Source of the DNA: Streptomyces sp. NBC_00285 | GTDB taxonomy: Bacteria > Actinomycetota > Actinomycetes > Streptomycetales > Streptomycetaceae | Assembly (NCBI RefSeq): GCF_036174265.1 | Contig: NZ_CP108055.1 | Location: 1,674,001-1,738,000 of the forward strand | Direction of reading: 5' to 3' | Length of the DNA stretch: 64,000 bases | Notes under the pieces: generated by a model | Seen by the model: only the letters and a program-made list of their open reading frames with translations | Databases searched by the model: none | What the model was told of the DNA's origin: nothing | Made by a program: the position numbers and the translations under genes | Shown: piece by piece, positions 50,367 through 62,661 of the stretch | Numbering within the stretch: the stretch's first letter is position 1 | How the letters are laid out: each line of letters starts with the position of its first letter

Positions 50367-51646
50367 CGGGCGTCTCCCTCGCCGGAGAGGTGCGGGTACA
50401 GCGGGTGCTTCGCCGCCAGGGCCCTGGTGCGGGCGCTCAGGGCGGCGATGTCGGGCTCCGGCTGGAGCGCGAGAGCGATCACGTCGGCGACCTCCGCGAA
50501 GTCCTCCTCGGTGAAACCGCGCGTGGCCAGTGCCGGGGTGCCGATGCGCAGGCCCGAGGTGACCATCGGCGGGCGGGGGTCGAAGGGGACGGCGTTGCGG
50601 TTGACGGTGATGCCGGCCTCGTGAAGGAGGTCCTCGGCCTGGCGGCCGTCCAGCGCGGAGTCCCGCAGGTCGACCAGGACCAGGTGCACGTCGGTGCCTC
50701 CGGTCAGCACCTTCACCCCGGCGGCGGCAGCGTCCTCGCGGGTCAGACGCTCGGCCAGGATGCGGGCGCCGGCCAGCGTACGGGCCTGGCGCTCGGCGAA
50801 CTCCGGTGACGCGGCGACCTTGAAGGACACCGCCTTCGCCGCGATGACATGCTCCAGCGGGCCGCCCTGCATACCGGGGAACACCGCTGAGTTGATCTTC
50901 TTGGCAAGGTCGGCCTCGTTGGTGAGGACGACTCCGCCGCGCGGGCCGCCGAGCGTCTTGTGGGTCGTGGTCGTCACCACGTGGGCGTGCGGGACGGGGT
51001 TCGGGTGCAGTCCCGCGGCGACCAGGCCGGCGAAGTGCGCCATGTCGACCATCAGCAGGGCGCCCACCTCGTCGGCGATCCTGCGGAAGGCCGCGAAGTC
51101 CAGCTGTCGGGGATAGGCCGACCAGCCCGCGATGATCATCTTGGGACGGTGTTCCTTGGCGAGCCGCTCGACCTCGTCCAGGTCGACGAGGTGGTCGCCC
51201 TCCGACACGTGGTACGGCACCACGTTCAGCATCTTGCCGCTGTAGTTGAGGCGCATGCCGTGGGTGAGGTGGCCGCCGTGCGCGAGGTCGAGGCCGAGGA
51301 TAGTGTCGCCTGGCTGCAACAGGGCGAAGAAGACAGCCGTGTTGGCCTGCGCGCCCGAGTGCGGCTGGACGTTGGCGAAGCCCGCGCCGAACAGGGACTT
51401 GACGCGTTCGATGGCCAACCGCTCGGTGACGTCGACGTGTTCGCAGCCGCCGTAGTAGCGGCGGCCGGGGTAGCCCTCGGCGTACTTGTTGGTCGCGACC
51501 GAGCCCTGCGCCTCCATCACGGCGACGGGCGCGAAGTTCTCGGAGGCGATCATCTCCAGGGTGGACTGCTGGCGGTGGAGTTCGGCGGCGAGGGCCGCGT
51601 GGACCTCGGGGTCCAGCTCCGCAAGGGGGGTGTTCAGCGCGTTCAT
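50363..51646 (-). CDS. glyA: Serine hydroxymethyltransferase
   Basis: 427 residues from ATG 51646. PLP enzyme interconverting glycine plus methylene-THF and serine plus THF. Landmarks are [13 protein letters not shown] at the N-terminus, [29 protein letters not shown] with the Schiff-base Lys, and [12 protein letters not shown]. Normal length. It sits between the dimethylglycine enzyme and soxB, where it converts the glycine and one-carbon units of demethylation into serine. A second, housekeeping glyA elsewhere in the genome is expected but not visible. Confidence 0.95.
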   Translation of the reverse strand: MNALNTPLAELDPEVHAALAAELHRQQSTLEMIASENFAPVAVMEAQGSVATNKYAEGYPGRRYYGGCEHVDVTERLAIERVKSLFGAGFANVQPHSGAQANTAVFFALLQPGDTILGLDLAHGGHLTHGMRLNYSGKMLNVVPYHVSEGDHLVDLDEVERLAKEHRPKMIIAGWSAYPRQLDFAAFRRIADEVGALLMVDMAHFAGLVAAGLHPNPVPHAHVVTTTTHKTLGGPRGGVVLTNEADLAKKINSAVFPGMQGGPLEHVIAAKAVSFKVAASPEFAERQARTLAGARILAERLTREDAAAAGVKVLTGGTDVHLVLVDLRDSALDGRQAEDLLHEAGITVNRNAVPFDPRPPMVTSGLRIGTPALATRGFTEEDFAEVADVIALALQPEPDIAALSARTRALAAKHPLYPHLSGEGDAR

Positions 51647-51666
51647 GGGGTGTTCGCTCTCCCTGC

Positions 51667-54120
<2,454 letters not shown>

Positions 54121-54123
54121 TCA

Positions 54124-54140
54124 GTTGCTTTCTACGCAAC
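54124..54140. promoter_or_regulatory. IclR-type operator before the dimethylglycine gene
   Basis: GTTGCT-TTCTA-CGCAAC, one mismatch from the repeated consensus. A further perfect 10-base palindrome GTTGCGCAAC lies at 54150-54159, covering the expected transcript start. Confidence 0.8.
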
Positions 54141-54161
54141 GTGATTCAGGTTGCGCAACTC

Positions 54162-54190
54162 AATGTGCCCGTCGCCCGGATGGGTGTCAA
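54162..54190 (-). promoter_or_regulatory. Promoter of the dimethylglycine-glyA-sox operon
   Basis: On the minus strand: TTGACA (54190-54185), 17-base spacer, CACATT (54167-54162). Predicted start about 54155, inside the GTTGCGCAAC palindrome. Confidence 0.7.
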
Positions 54191-54242
54191 GAGGCCGGGT
54201 GACGTCGCGGAACGGGCCAAAGAACGGGCCGGGGAACGGCAA

Positions 54243-54286
54243 CGCCCGGTGGGCGGTGCGCGGAAGTGCGCACCGCCCACCGGGCG
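54243..54286 (-). terminator. Terminator of the betaine-importer operon
   Basis: 19-bp perfect inverted repeat (54243-54261 and 54268-54286) with a 6-base loop, 12 bases after the binding-protein stop on the minus strand. Confidence 0.85.
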
Positions 54287-54298
54287 TCCACGAGCGGA

Positions 54299-55261
54299 CT
54301 ACTTGAGCCAGGCGTCGACCTTGTCCTTGTTGGCGTCGACCCACTTCTTCGCTGCGGCGTCGTCGGACATCTTGTCCACGGCGATCCACTTGGCGATGGT
54401 GTTCTGGTCCTCGTTGGTCCAGTTGAAGTTCTTGACCAGGTTGTAGGCGGGGCTGCCGGACTTGGCGAACTTCGCGCTGACTATCTTGTCGAGGTTGTAA
54501 TCGGGGTAGTCACAGGCGACCTTCGACGGGACCGCGTCACAGCCCTTGGTGTAAGCGGGCAGCTTGATCCGGACAAGGTTGACCTCGGAGAAGAACCACT
54601 GCGGTGAGTAGAAGTAGCCGATGAACGGCGTCTTGTTCTGTTCCGCCTGCCGGAAGGACTGGATCAGCGAGGTCTCGCTGCCGCCCTGCACCACCTTGAA
54701 GTTCAGCTTGAGGTTCTTCACCAGGGCCTCGTCGTTGGTGACGTAGGACGGGTCGCCGTCCAGCAGCTGGCCCTTGCCTCCCGACTCCGAGGTCTTGAAG
54801 AGCGACGCGTACTTGTTGAGGTTCTTCCAGTCGGTGATGTCCGGGTACTTCTTCGCCATCCACGGCGGCACGAACCAGCCGATGACACCTGTGTTGCCCG
54901 TCGAGCCGGCCTCCACGGCGGTCTTCTGCTGGGTGATGTACTTCTTCTTCAGGTCGTCATGGCCCCAGTTCTCCAGGACGGCGTCGACCTCGCCGGTCCC
55001 GAAGCCCTGCCAGGCGATCTCCTCCTTGAGGTTCTTCTTGGTGACCTTGCAGCCGAGTTCGTGCTGGGCGACGTACGCGACGACCGCCGCGTCCGCCTCG
55101 TAGCCCACCCACGGGTTGACCGCCAGGTTGAAGGTGCCGCACTTGCCCGAGCTCGCGGAGCCCCCGGCGCTGTCGTCGCCGACCTTCGCGCCGCCGCAGG
55201 CCGTGAGGGTGAGGCCCAGGACCGCGATGCCGGCCGCTCCGGCCCGCCAGTGTCTTGCCAT
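54299..55261 (-). CDS. proX: Glycine betaine/choline-type binding lipoprotein (ProX/OpuAC family)
   Basis: 320 residues. Lipoprotein signal with lipobox LTAC at about residue 19-22. OpuAC features: FNLAVNPWVGYEADAAVVAY near the start, EEIAWQGFGTGEVDAVLENW, VIGWFVPPWMAKKYPDI and FIGYFYSPQWFF. Aromatic boxes in this family bind the quaternary ammonium of betaine or choline; several Trp/Tyr are present in those positions. It captures substrate for the fused permease. Last gene of the four-gene operon with betB. Confidence 0.9.
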   Translation of the reverse strand: MARHWRAGAAGIAVLGLTLTACGGAKVGDDSAGGSASSGKCGTFNLAVNPWVGYEADAAVVAYVAQHELGCKVTKKNLKEEIAWQGFGTGEVDAVLENWGHDDLKKKYITQQKTAVEAGSTGNTGVIGWFVPPWMAKKYPDITDWKNLNKYASLFKTSESGGKGQLLDGDPSYVTNDEALVKNLKLNFKVVQGGSETSLIQSFRQAEQNKTPFIGYFYSPQWFFSEVNLVRIKLPAYTKGCDAVPSKVACDYPDYNLDKIVSAKFAKSGSPAYNLVKNFNWTNEDQNTIAKWIAVDKMSDDAAAKKWVDANKDKVDAWLK

Positions 55262-55274
55262 CGTGTGGTGCTCC

Positions 55275-57284
55275 TCAATCGCTGGTGCGGCGAGCCGCTG
55301 CCTGAGTGATCCGGTCGAACATGACGCCGAGCAGGACGATGGCGAGACCGGCCGCCAGGCCCTTGCCGTACAGCTCTCCCTGCGAGAACCCGGCCACGAC
55401 GTCGTAGCCGAGTGCGCCCGCTCCCACGAGACCGCCCACGACCACCATCGACAGCACGTAGATCAGGCCCTGGTTGGTCGCGAGTGTCAGGGCGCTGCGG
55501 GCCATCGGCAGCTGGACCTTGGTGATGATCTGCCAGGTGTTGCACCCGGTGGAGGTCGCCGCCTCGACGGTGGCCGCGGGTACGGTCCGCACCCCGTCGG
55601 CGATGATCTTGATGGCGACGGGCGCCGCGTAGACGACCGCGGCGACGATGGCCGTGAACCGTGTCGCGCCGAACAGCGCGAGGAACGGCACGAGATAGAC
55701 GAACGGCGGCATGACCTGGGCCGCGTCCAGGGTGGGCCGCAGCAGCCGGTCCACCAGCGCGCTGCGCCCCATCCACACCCCGAGGACGGCGCCGAACAGC
55801 ATCACCAGCACCGTGGCCACGATGGTCGACGCCAGCGTCGTCATGGCGTCCGACCACAGGCCCGTGCCGACCAGCAGTCCCACGCACACGGCGGTGGTGA
55901 TCCCGGCGCGCCGGCCGCCGAGGACGACGGCGAGCGAGGCCAGGACGGCGCCGACGAGCCACCACGGGGAGTCGGTCAGCAGCGTCTGGAACGGGTTCAG
56001 CAAGCCGTTGGTGAGCGCGTCACGGAGAGCGTTGGTCAGCCCCGAGAGGTTGTCCTGGGCCCACGTGGTCACGTTGTCGGCGGCCTTGGCGATGTGGGTG
56101 CCGGTGCTGCCGGCACCGGGGAACTCGGCCGCCCACAGATAGGTGTGCGACAGGTAGACGAGCACTGCCGCCACCACTCCCCCGGCGGCGAGCAGGTGCC
56201 GCCGCCACTTCAGGAAGGGTCCGGCGGAACGCCGGGCGGCCTCCGCGCGGCCGCTCGCCGCGGTGGTGACCCGGTCCAGGACGATGGCCAGGACGACGAT
56301 GGCCAGACCCGCGTTGAAGGCCGTACCCACGTCGAGGGACTGCAGTGCCTGGACGACGGTCTTGCCGAGGCCCGGCGCGTCGATCAGGGCCGCGATGGTC
56401 ACCATGGCCAGCGCGGCCATGATGGTCTGGTTGACGCCCATCACCACGGTCCGCTTGGACATGGGCAGCAGCACCTTCAGCAGCGACTGCCGTCGCGTGG
56501 CCCCCATCGACTCGGCCGCCTCGACCGTCGTCCCGGGCACGGAACGAATGGCGTGCGCGGTGATGCGGATGGCCGGCGGGGCCGCGTAGATGACGGTGGC
56601 GATCGTGGCGGAGGCTCCGCCGATGAGGAAGATCAGGGTCAGTGGCGCCAGGTAGACGAAGGTCGGCATCGTCTGCATGAAGTCCAGGAAGGGCGTGACG
56701 ATCCGGTTGACCCGTTCGGACAGTCCCGCCCACACCCCCAGCGGAAGGGCGAACAGCAGCGCCACCAGGACCGCGGAGAGGGTGAGGGCCAGGGTGTCCA
56801 TGCTCTCCTGCCACAGCCCCTGCAGGCCGAGGAAGGTGAAGCCGGCCGCGGCCAGCAGGGCGACCCGCCAGTTGGCCACCGCCCAGGAGACGTACCCGGC
56901 GAGCCCGACGACGCCGAGCCAGCCGATCTGCGGGAGCGGGCGGTCACCGGAGGGCTGCGAGATCAGGTCCTGCACGAAGGTCACCAGGTTGTCGATGACC
57001 AGCCGGATCTCGTTGAAGAAGTAGAGGAAGAGCGGGTTGGAGTTGCGGTTGGCGCCGATGGAGTCGTTGACGTCGTTGAGCCAGCGGTGCAGGTCGGTGA
57101 GATCGGCCGCGGCCAGCGACAGGGTCTGCTTCCCGCGCAGTACGGCGAACAGGACGAGCCAGACGACCAGGATCGCGCCGATCACCATGGACCTGCTGAT
57201 CCTGCGCACGGGGGCGGCGGGCGGCGGCGGGGCGGCCTGCGGTGTCTCTCCCGATGTCTCGGGTTTCTCCATGGCGACGGTCAT
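55275..57284 (-). CDS. proW: Tandem-fused glycine betaine permease (ProW type)
   Basis: 669 residues, about twice a single ProW permease. Two complete permease halves in one chain: first half with EAAESMGATRRQSLLKVLLP at about residue 252-271, second with EAATSTGCNTWQIITKVQLP at about 572-591. Each has its own set of membrane helices (FGATRFTAIVAAVVYAAPVA in the second half). A soluble N-tail of about 30 residues is Pro-rich. ATG 57284 overlaps the ATPase stop. One polypeptide presumably forms the entire transmembrane pore. Confidence 0.9.
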   Translation of the reverse strand: MTVAMEKPETSGETPQAAPPPPAAPVRRISRSMVIGAILVVWLVLFAVLRGKQTLSLAAADLTDLHRWLNDVNDSIGANRNSNPLFLYFFNEIRLVIDNLVTFVQDLISQPSGDRPLPQIGWLGVVGLAGYVSWAVANWRVALLAAAGFTFLGLQGLWQESMDTLALTLSAVLVALLFALPLGVWAGLSERVNRIVTPFLDFMQTMPTFVYLAPLTLIFLIGGASATIATVIYAAPPAIRITAHAIRSVPGTTVEAAESMGATRRQSLLKVLLPMSKRTVVMGVNQTIMAALAMVTIAALIDAPGLGKTVVQALQSLDVGTAFNAGLAIVVLAIVLDRVTTAASGRAEAARRSAGPFLKWRRHLLAAGGVVAAVLVYLSHTYLWAAEFPGAGSTGTHIAKAADNVTTWAQDNLSGLTNALRDALTNGLLNPFQTLLTDSPWWLVGAVLASLAVVLGGRRAGITTAVCVGLLVGTGLWSDAMTTLASTIVATVLVMLFGAVLGVWMGRSALVDRLLRPTLDAAQVMPPFVYLVPFLALFGATRFTAIVAAVVYAAPVAIKIIADGVRTVPAATVEAATSTGCNTWQIITKVQLPMARSALTLATNQGLIYVLSMVVVGGLVGAGALGYDVVAGFSQGELYGKGLAAGLAIVLLGVMFDRITQAAARRTSD

Positions 57285-58372
57285 CACACGTCGCCTTCCT
57301 GCCCGGCGACCACCGCGAGGATCTCCTCGTCGCCGACGATGCCGAGCAGTTCGCCGTTCTCGACGACCTTGACGGGCCTCTCGGCCGCGAGCACCGCGCG
57401 GGTGGCCTCCTTCACCACGACGTCGGGGCCCAACTCGGGTCCGTCCAGGGGGTCTTCGGGGGTGACCGGGCGCATGATCCAGCGCAGGGTGAGCACGTCG
57501 CCGCGTGGCACGTCCTTGACGAAGTCGCGTACGTAGTCGTCGGCGGGGGCGCCGACGAGTTCGTCGCCGGTGCCGCACTGGACCATCTTGCCGTCGCGCA
57601 TGATGAGGATGCGGTCGCCGAGCTTGAGCGCCTCGGAGAGGTCGTGGGTGATGAACACCATCGTCTTGCCGACCTCGTGGTGCAGCCGGATGACCTCGTT
57701 CTGCATGTCGCGGCGGATCAGCGGGTCGAGCGCGGAGAACGGCTCGTCGAAGAGGAGGACCTCCGGGTCACCAGCCAACGCCCTTGCCAGACCCACGCGT
57801 TGCTGCATACCGCCGGAGAGCTGGTCGGGGTAGGAGTTCTCGTACCCCGAGAGCCCCACGAGTTCGACGACCTCCAGCGCCCGCCGGGTGCGCTCGACCC
57901 TGCCCATGCCGCGGATCTCGAGCCCGAACGCCACGTTGTCGACGACGCGGCGGTGCGGCAGCAGCCCGAAGTGCTGGAAGACCATGGAGAACTTGCTGCG
58001 CCGCAGTTCGCGCAGTCGCTTGTCGTCGGCGTCGCGGATGTCCTCGCCCTCGAAGACGATCTCCCCGGCGGTGGGTTCGATCAGCCGGGTCAGACAGCGC
58101 ACCAGGGTGGACTTGCCGGAGCCGGACAGTCCCATGACGACGAAGACCTCGCCGGGCGCGACGTCGAAGCTCACGTCGCGCACGGCGGCGGTGCAGCCGG
58201 TGCGGTCCATGAGCTCGCGGCGGGTGAGCCCGCACAGCTCCTCCGACTCCGGTACCTGCTCCGCCTTCGGCCCGAACACCTTCCACAGCCCGCGCACGGA
58301 TATGACCGGCGTGGGAGCCGCGTCCTCGGGTGCGCCGCGCCGGGGCGGCACCTCGGTCTTGGTGGGGGTCAT
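57284..58372 (-). CDS. proV: Glycine betaine ABC transporter ATPase (ProV/OpuAA type)
   Basis: 362 residues from ATG 58372. Walker [10 protein letters not shown] near residue 80, Q-loop [13 protein letters not shown], signature [15 protein letters not shown], Walker [15 protein letters not shown]-terminal [20 protein letters not shown] carries the insertion typical of ProU/OpuA ATPases before Walker A. The C-terminal 85 residues resemble the CBS-type regulatory segment of ProV (for example [20 protein letters not shown]) but contain only a short, single-unit version. Between betB and the permease, coupled by overlapping codons. Confidence 0.92.
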   Translation of the reverse strand: MTPTKTEVPPRRGAPEDAAPTPVISVRGLWKVFGPKAEQVPESEELCGLTRRELMDRTGCTAAVRDVSFDVAPGEVFVVMGLSGSGKSTLVRCLTRLIEPTAGEIVFEGEDIRDADDKRLRELRRSKFSMVFQHFGLLPHRRVVDNVAFGLEIRGMGRVERTRRALEVVELVGLSGYENSYPDQLSGGMQQRVGLARALAGDPEVLLFDEPFSALDPLIRRDMQNEVIRLHHEVGKTMVFITHDLSEALKLGDRILIMRDGKMVQCGTGDELVGAPADDYVRDFVKDVPRGDVLTLRWIMRPVTPEDPLDGPELGPDVVVKEATRAVLAAERPVKVVENGELLGIVGDEEILAVVAGQEGDV

Positions 58373-58392
58373 GGTCGACCTCTTCTCGGCAT

Positions 58393-59862
58393 TCAGCCGC
58401 GGAACCAGTGCTGCGGCCGGGGTTGGATGTTCTGCCAGATGTGCTTGGCCTCGCGGTACTCGTCGAGGCCGGTCGGTCCCAGTTCCCGGCCCACACCGGA
58501 GTGCCCGAAGCCACCCCACTCGGCCTGCGGCACATAGGGGTGGTAGTCGTTGATCCACACCGTGCCGTGCCGCAGCCGGCGGGCGACCCGCTGGGCCTTG
58601 CCGGCGTCCTGCGTCCACACGGCACCCGCGAGTCCGTACTCGGTGTCGTTGGCGATCCGGACGGCGTCGTCCTCGTCGGTGAAGCGCTCCACTGTGAGCA
58701 CCGGTCCGAAGGACTCCTCGTGCACGACCCGCATGTCCTGCCGGCACTCGTCGAGCACGGTGGGCGGGTAGTAGTGGCCGCCGGCGAGGGCGGGATCGTC
58801 GGGACGCTCGCCGCCGCAGCGCAGGACGGCGCCCTCTTCCACCCCGGCCGCGACGTACGCCTCGACCTTCGCCAGATGCTGCGCGGAGATCAGCGCCCCC
58901 GTCTCGGCCTCGGGGTCGAAGGGACCGCCGAGGCGGATCTGCCGGGCGCGCCGGACGATCTCGTCCACGAGCCGGTCGTGCAGGGAGTCCTCGACGATCA
59001 GCCGGGCGCCGGCCGAGCAGACCTGCCCGGAGTGCAGGAAGACGGCCGTGAGCGCGAAGTCCACGGCCGTCTCGAAGTCGGCGTCGGCGAAGACGACGTT
59101 GGGGTTCTTGCCGCCGAGCTCCAGCGCGACCTTCTTCACGGTCGCGGCGGCCGTCGCCATGATCCGCTTGCCCGTCTCCAGGCCGCCGGTGAAGGAGACC
59201 ATGTCGACGCGGGGGTCCTCGGAGAGCGGTGCGCCCACCTCGGGGCCGGCGCCCAGGACGAGGTTGGCGGCCCCGGCCGGCAGCCCGGCCTCCTCCAGGG
59301 CCCGGATCAGCAGGACCGCGGTGGAGGGGGTGAGCTCGCTGGGCTTGAGGACGATCGTGTTGCCGGCGAGGAGCGCCGGGGCGACCTTCCAACTCGCTTG
59401 CAGCAGGGGATAGTTCCACGGGGTGATCAGTCCGCACACGCCGATCGGCTCGTAGACCACGCGGCTGACGGCGTCGTCCCGCCCGGTGTCGATCACGCGG
59501 CCGGCGTCGGTGCCGCCGATCCCGCCGTAGTAGCGGAAGCAGGAGACGACGTCGGCGATGTCGTACTCGCTCTCCACCAGCCGCTTGCCGGTGTCCAGCG
59601 ACTCGGCGCGGGCGAACTCCTTGGCGTCGCGCTCGATCAGGTCGGCGGTGCGCAGCAGCAGGGCGCCGCGCTCACGCTCGGGGGTGCGGGGCCAGGGGCC
59701 CTCGTCGAAGGCCCGGCGGGCGGCGGCGACGGCCGCCTCGGTGTCGGGGCGCGTCCCCTCGGACACGGTCGCGGAGAGCGTGCCGTCGGCGGGACATCGG
59801 ATCTCCCGGCGGCCTCCGGCCACCGGTTCCCGCCATTCACCGTCCACATACAGGTCAGCCAC
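58393..59862 (-). CDS. betB: Betaine-aldehyde dehydrogenase family protein
   Basis: 489 residues when started at GTG 59862 (AAGGG eight to nine bases upstream; family proteins start with ADLYVDGEW). ATG 59895 is another possible start. NAD-dependent aldehyde dehydrogenase: [20 protein letters not shown], catalytic Glu in [13 protein letters not shown] and Cys in [11 protein letters not shown], plus [10 protein letters not shown] and [13 protein letters not shown]. It should turn betaine aldehyde into glycine betaine, completing choline oxidation begun by the choline dehydrogenase upstream. First gene of the betB-proVWX operon; operator 25 bases before the start. Confidence 0.92.
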   Translation of the reverse strand: MADLYVDGEWREPVAGGRREIRCPADGTLSATVSEGTRPDTEAAVAAARRAFDEGPWPRTPERERGALLLRTADLIERDAKEFARAESLDTGKRLVESEYDIADVVSCFRYYGGIGGTDAGRVIDTGRDDAVSRVVYEPIGVCGLITPWNYPLLQASWKVAPALLAGNTIVLKPSELTPSTAVLLIRALEEAGLPAGAANLVLGAGPEVGAPLSEDPRVDMVSFTGGLETGKRIMATAAATVKKVALELGGKNPNVVFADADFETAVDFALTAVFLHSGQVCSAGARLIVEDSLHDRLVDEIVRRARQIRLGGPFDPEAETGALISAQHLAKVEAYVAAGVEEGAVLRCGGERPDDPALAGGHYYPPTVLDECRQDMRVVHEESFGPVLTVERFTDEDDAVRIANDTEYGLAGAVWTQDAGKAQRVARRLRHGTVWINDYHPYVPQAEWGGFGHSGVGRELGPTGLDEYREAKHIWQNIQPRPQHWFRG

Positions 59863-59886
59863 GTCGGGAGCCCTTCGAGCGATTTC

Positions 59887-59903
59887 GTTGCGCATCGCGC
59901 ATC
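59887..59903. promoter_or_regulatory. IclR-type operator upstream of betB
   Basis: GTTGCG-CATCG-CGCATC, two mismatches from the consensus, 20-40 bases downstream of the promoter. Same position as in the purU and dimethylglycine operons. Confidence 0.65.
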
Positions 59904-59922
59904 GCATTGCTTGTGGTGGAAC

Positions 59923-59951
59923 ACTCTGGAGAATGCAGGAACGCACGTCAA
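59923..59951 (-). promoter_or_regulatory. Promoter of betB-proVWX
   Basis: On the minus strand: TTGACG (59951-59946), 17-base spacer, CAGAGT (59928-59923). Confidence 0.55.
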
Positions 59952-59983
59952 GGGGTTGGAGGACCGTGGGTGAAAACTCTGCG

Positions 59984-60820
59984 TTACCGATTCAATCGGT
60001 CGAGCAGAGCCCTGCGCCACCGTTCGGTCTCGGCGATCTGGTTGAAGGTGAAGAGATGCAGACCGGCAACTCCCGCAAAGGGCAGGGCGAGTTGCCCGGA
60101 ACTGGGGGTGAGAAGCCGCTCCGGCGCATAGCCACCGGGGGCCGCGAAGCGCAGGAACCAGGAGGGGTGCCTGGCCAGGAAGCGGGCCGACTCCCCCACA
60201 CCGATCCGCGTCGCCATGGCGAGCAGCTTGGCCCGCTGCACGGGCCCCGCGACGCCCACATGCAGGGGCAGGGCGACACCCCGGCGGCGGATCCGGACGA
60301 CCCAGTCGGTGAGCACCCGCGGGTCGAAGCAGAGGTTGCTGACGATGTACGTGGCGTGCGCCCGCTTGTCCCACATCGCCTGGACGGTGAGGTCGTCGTG
60401 GATGAGCGGATGGCTCTCGGGATAGCCGGTGATGCCGACGCGGGCGAAGGGGTCGCCCAGTTCGCCCAGCCCGCGCAGCACCGGCAGGGCGCCGTCGTAC
60501 ACCCCTGCCGGTGGGTCGGCGTCTCCCGCGGGCACGAAGACGTCGTCGACGCCCGCCTCACGGAGCCGGTCGGCGACGTCCTTGAGGTGAACGTCGTCCC
60601 GCAGCAGCCGCGCGGGCACGTGCGGGACGACCCGGTAGCCGTGCGCCGCGAGCCGGCCGGCCAGGTCGAGCGTCGGCTCCAGGCCTTTGACCGGTGACGC
60701 CGTCACGGTGACGACGACGTCGCGCGGGACATGGGCGAGGACCTTGTCCTCGGTGGTCTTCGCGGGCAGCACCTCGTAGCGGACGCCGGTGAGCAGCGCG
60801 CGGAGGTCCTCGGCGCCCAA
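59984..60820 (-). CDS. MetF-like methylenetetrahydrofolate reductase
   Basis: 278 residues, a compact member of the MTHFR superfamily: YEVLPAKTTEDKVLAHVP, DVVVTVTASPVKGLEPTLDL, VPHVPARLLRDDVHLKDVAD, GITGYPESHPLIHDD and GLHLFTFNQIAETERW. The FAD-dependent enzyme converts 5,10-methylene-THF and 5-methyl-THF into each other. It has no clear relation in length to E. coli MetF (296) but the barrel is complete. TTG 60820 is taken as start: four bases after the choline dehydrogenase stop, and no ATG or GTG gives a complete barrel. Co-transcription with betA puts it in choline use, where methyl groups enter the folate pool. Confidence 0.83.
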   Translation of the reverse strand: MGAEDLRALLTGVRYEVLPAKTTEDKVLAHVPRDVVVTVTASPVKGLEPTLDLAGRLAAHGYRVVPHVPARLLRDDVHLKDVADRLREAGVDDVFVPAGDADPPAGVYDGALPVLRGLGELGDPFARVGITGYPESHPLIHDDLTVQAMWDKRAHATYIVSNLCFDPRVLTDWVVRIRRRGVALPLHVGVAGPVQRAKLLAMATRIGVGESARFLARHPSWFLRFAAPGGYAPERLLTPSSGQLALPFAGVAGLHLFTFNQIAETERWRRALLDRLNR

Positions 60821-60823
60821 CGC

Positions 60824-62497
60824 CTATCCCGCCTGCGTGTGTGCGTCGCGGTGCCGGTAGTACGCGGCCTTGGAGGGCGCGAGCCGCTCCTTGCCGAGGA
60901 TGAGGTCGGCCGCCTTCTCCGCGATCATCATCACCGGCGCGTAGATGTTGCCGTTGGTGACGTAGGGCATCACCGACGCGTCGACGACCCGCAGCCCCTC
61001 CACGCCGTGCACACGCATGCTGGCGGGGTCCACGACGGCCTTCTCGTCGGTGCCCATCCTGCAGGTGCAGGACGGGTGCAGGGCGGTCTCGCCGTCCTTG
61101 GCGACCCAGGCGAGGATCTCCTCGTCGGTCTCGACGGACGGTCCCGGTGAGACCTCTCCGTCGTTGTAGGGGGCCAGGGCGGGCTGGTTGAGGAGCCTGC
61201 GGGCGACCCGGACCGCCTCGACCCACTCGCGCCGGTCCTGTTCCGTGGAGAGGTAGTTGAAGCGCAGTGCCGGATGTTCCTGCGGGTCCTTGCTCCTGAT
61301 CTTCACGGAGCCGATGGCGTCCGAGTACATGGGCCCGACGTGCACCTGGTAGCCGTGTCCGCCCGCGGGCACCGAGCCGTCGTAGCGGACCGCGATGGGC
61401 AGGAAGTGGAACATCAGGTTGGGGTAGTCCACCTCGTCGTTGCTGCGGGCGAAGCCGCCCGCCTCGAAGTGGTTGGTGGCGGCGGGGCCCTTGCGGAAGA
61501 GCCACTGCAGGCCGATGAAGGGGGCACGCCACTTCGCGAGATACGGCTGCATGGACACGGGCTGCTTGCAGGCGTACTGGATGTACACCTCCAGGTGGTC
61601 CTGCATGTTCTCGCCGACGCCCGGCAGGTCGTGCACGACGTCGATGCCCAGCGCGCGCAGTTCCTCGGCGTTTCCGACGCCCGACAGCTGCAGCAGCTGC
61701 GGGGAGTTGATCGCGCCGCCGCAGAGGATGACTTCCTTGGCACGGACCTGCTGGAGCGCGCCCTTGCCGCGCCGGTACTCGACACCGACGGCCCGCTTGC
61801 CCTCGAAGAGGACGCGGGTGACGAGGGCGCGCGTGGTGACCGTGAGGTTGGGGCGCTTGCGGGCGGGCTTCAGATAGGCCTTCGAGGCCGAGAGCCGGCG
61901 ACCGCGGTGGACGTTGCGGTCGAACTTGGCGAAGCCTTCCTGCCGGTAGCCGTTGACGTCGTCCGTGGGCGCGTACCCGGCCTCCTCGGTGGCCTTCTGG
62001 AAGGCGGTGAAGAGCGGGTTGGTGGCCGGGCCGCGCTCCAGGACGAGGGGGCCGTCGTGGCCGCGGAACTCGTCGTCGGGGTCGGCCGCGAGACAGTTCT
62101 CCATGCGCTTGAAGTACGGCAGACAGTGCGCGTAGTCCCAGGTGTCCATGCCGGGATCGGCGGCCCAGCGCTCGTAGTCCAGGGGGTTGCCGCGCTGGAA
62201 GATCATGCCGTTGATGCTGCTGGAGCCGCCCAGTACCTTGCCGCGGGCGTGGTAGACGCGCCGGCCGCCCATGTGGGGCTCGGGCTCGGACTCGTACTTC
62301 CAGTCGTAGAAGCGGCTGCCGATCGGGTAGGTCAGCGCCGCGGGCATGTGGATGAACACGTCCCACGGGTAGTCGGGCCGGCCGGCCTCCAGGACCAGCA
62401 CCCGGTTGCCCGGGTCTGCGGAGAGCCGGTTGGCCAGTGCGCTGCCGGCTGATCCACCACCGACGATGACGAAGTCGTACTGCTGCTGAGGAGCCAT
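60824..62497 (-). CDS. betA: Choline dehydrogenase (GMC family)
   Basis: 557 residues, full length for BetA. FAD-binding [20 protein letters not shown] at about 7-26, GMC signature [19 protein letters not shown], second signature [16 protein letters not shown]-terminal [15 protein letters not shown] with the conserved His-rich tail [19 protein letters not shown]. It oxidises choline to betaine aldehyde, membrane-associated in related bacteria. ATG 62497 has GAGGC upstream. Divergent from the second iclR gene; a perfect operator (62565-62581) overlaps its -35 region (TTGCGC at 62580-62575, -10 TATAGC at 62556-62551). Confidence 0.93.
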   Translation of the reverse strand: MAPQQQYDFVIVGGGSAGSALANRLSADPGNRVLVLEAGRPDYPWDVFIHMPAALTYPIGSRFYDWKYESEPEPHMGGRRVYHARGKVLGGSSSINGMIFQRGNPLDYERWAADPGMDTWDYAHCLPYFKRMENCLAADPDDEFRGHDGPLVLERGPATNPLFTAFQKATEEAGYAPTDDVNGYRQEGFAKFDRNVHRGRRLSASKAYLKPARKRPNLTVTTRALVTRVLFEGKRAVGVEYRRGKGALQQVRAKEVILCGGAINSPQLLQLSGVGNAEELRALGIDVVHDLPGVGENMQDHLEVYIQYACKQPVSMQPYLAKWRAPFIGLQWLFRKGPAATNHFEAGGFARSNDEVDYPNLMFHFLPIAVRYDGSVPAGGHGYQVHVGPMYSDAIGSVKIRSKDPQEHPALRFNYLSTEQDRREWVEAVRVARRLLNQPALAPYNDGEVSPGPSVETDEEILAWVAKDGETALHPSCTCRMGTDEKAVVDPASMRVHGVEGLRVVDASVMPYVTNGNIYAPVMMIAEKAADLILGKERLAPSKAAYYRHRDAHTQAG

Positions 62498-62564
62498 GAT
62501 GCCTCGTCTCGCTCGCGCCGTAGATATGCGCGCATGTTAGTACGGGTAGCGCTATACGCACCAG

Positions 62565-62581
62565 GTTGCGAGGCGCGCAAC
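62565..62581. promoter_or_regulatory. IclR-type operator at betA, perfect copy
   Basis: GTTGCG-AGGCG-CGCAAC: perfect inverted repeat, overlapping the predicted -35 region of betA on the minus strand. Confidence 0.85.
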
Positions 62582-62640
62582 TTGCGCGACATATGCACCA
62601 GGTCTGCGAAACATCTCCGCGCCCTGTTGTTTACCCCCCG

Positions 62641-62646
62641 TATAGT
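62641..62646 (+). promoter_or_regulatory. -10 box of the second iclR (leaderless)
   Basis: TATAGT, six bases before GTG 62653. The region 17 bases upstream has no -35 match. The same 6-base gap occurs at the other two leaderless regulators. Confidence 0.6.
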
Positions 62647-62661
62647 TGCGTTGTGAGCAAC
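62645..62661. promoter_or_regulatory. IclR-type operator across the second iclR start
   Basis: GTTGCG-TTGTG-AGCAAC, one mismatch from consensus, spanning the -10 edge, the GTG start and the first codons. Confidence 0.8.

Noticed and set aside
54150..54159. GTTGCGCAAC palindrome as a separate factor's site
   Set aside because: It is better explained as part of the same half-site family as the operator at 54124, so it is recorded there and not as a new motif.
62526..62535. ATGCGCGCAT palindrome near betA
   Set aside because: Short self-complementary GC-rich runs are frequent here and it does not match the spacing of the GTTGCG-N5-CGCAAC sites.
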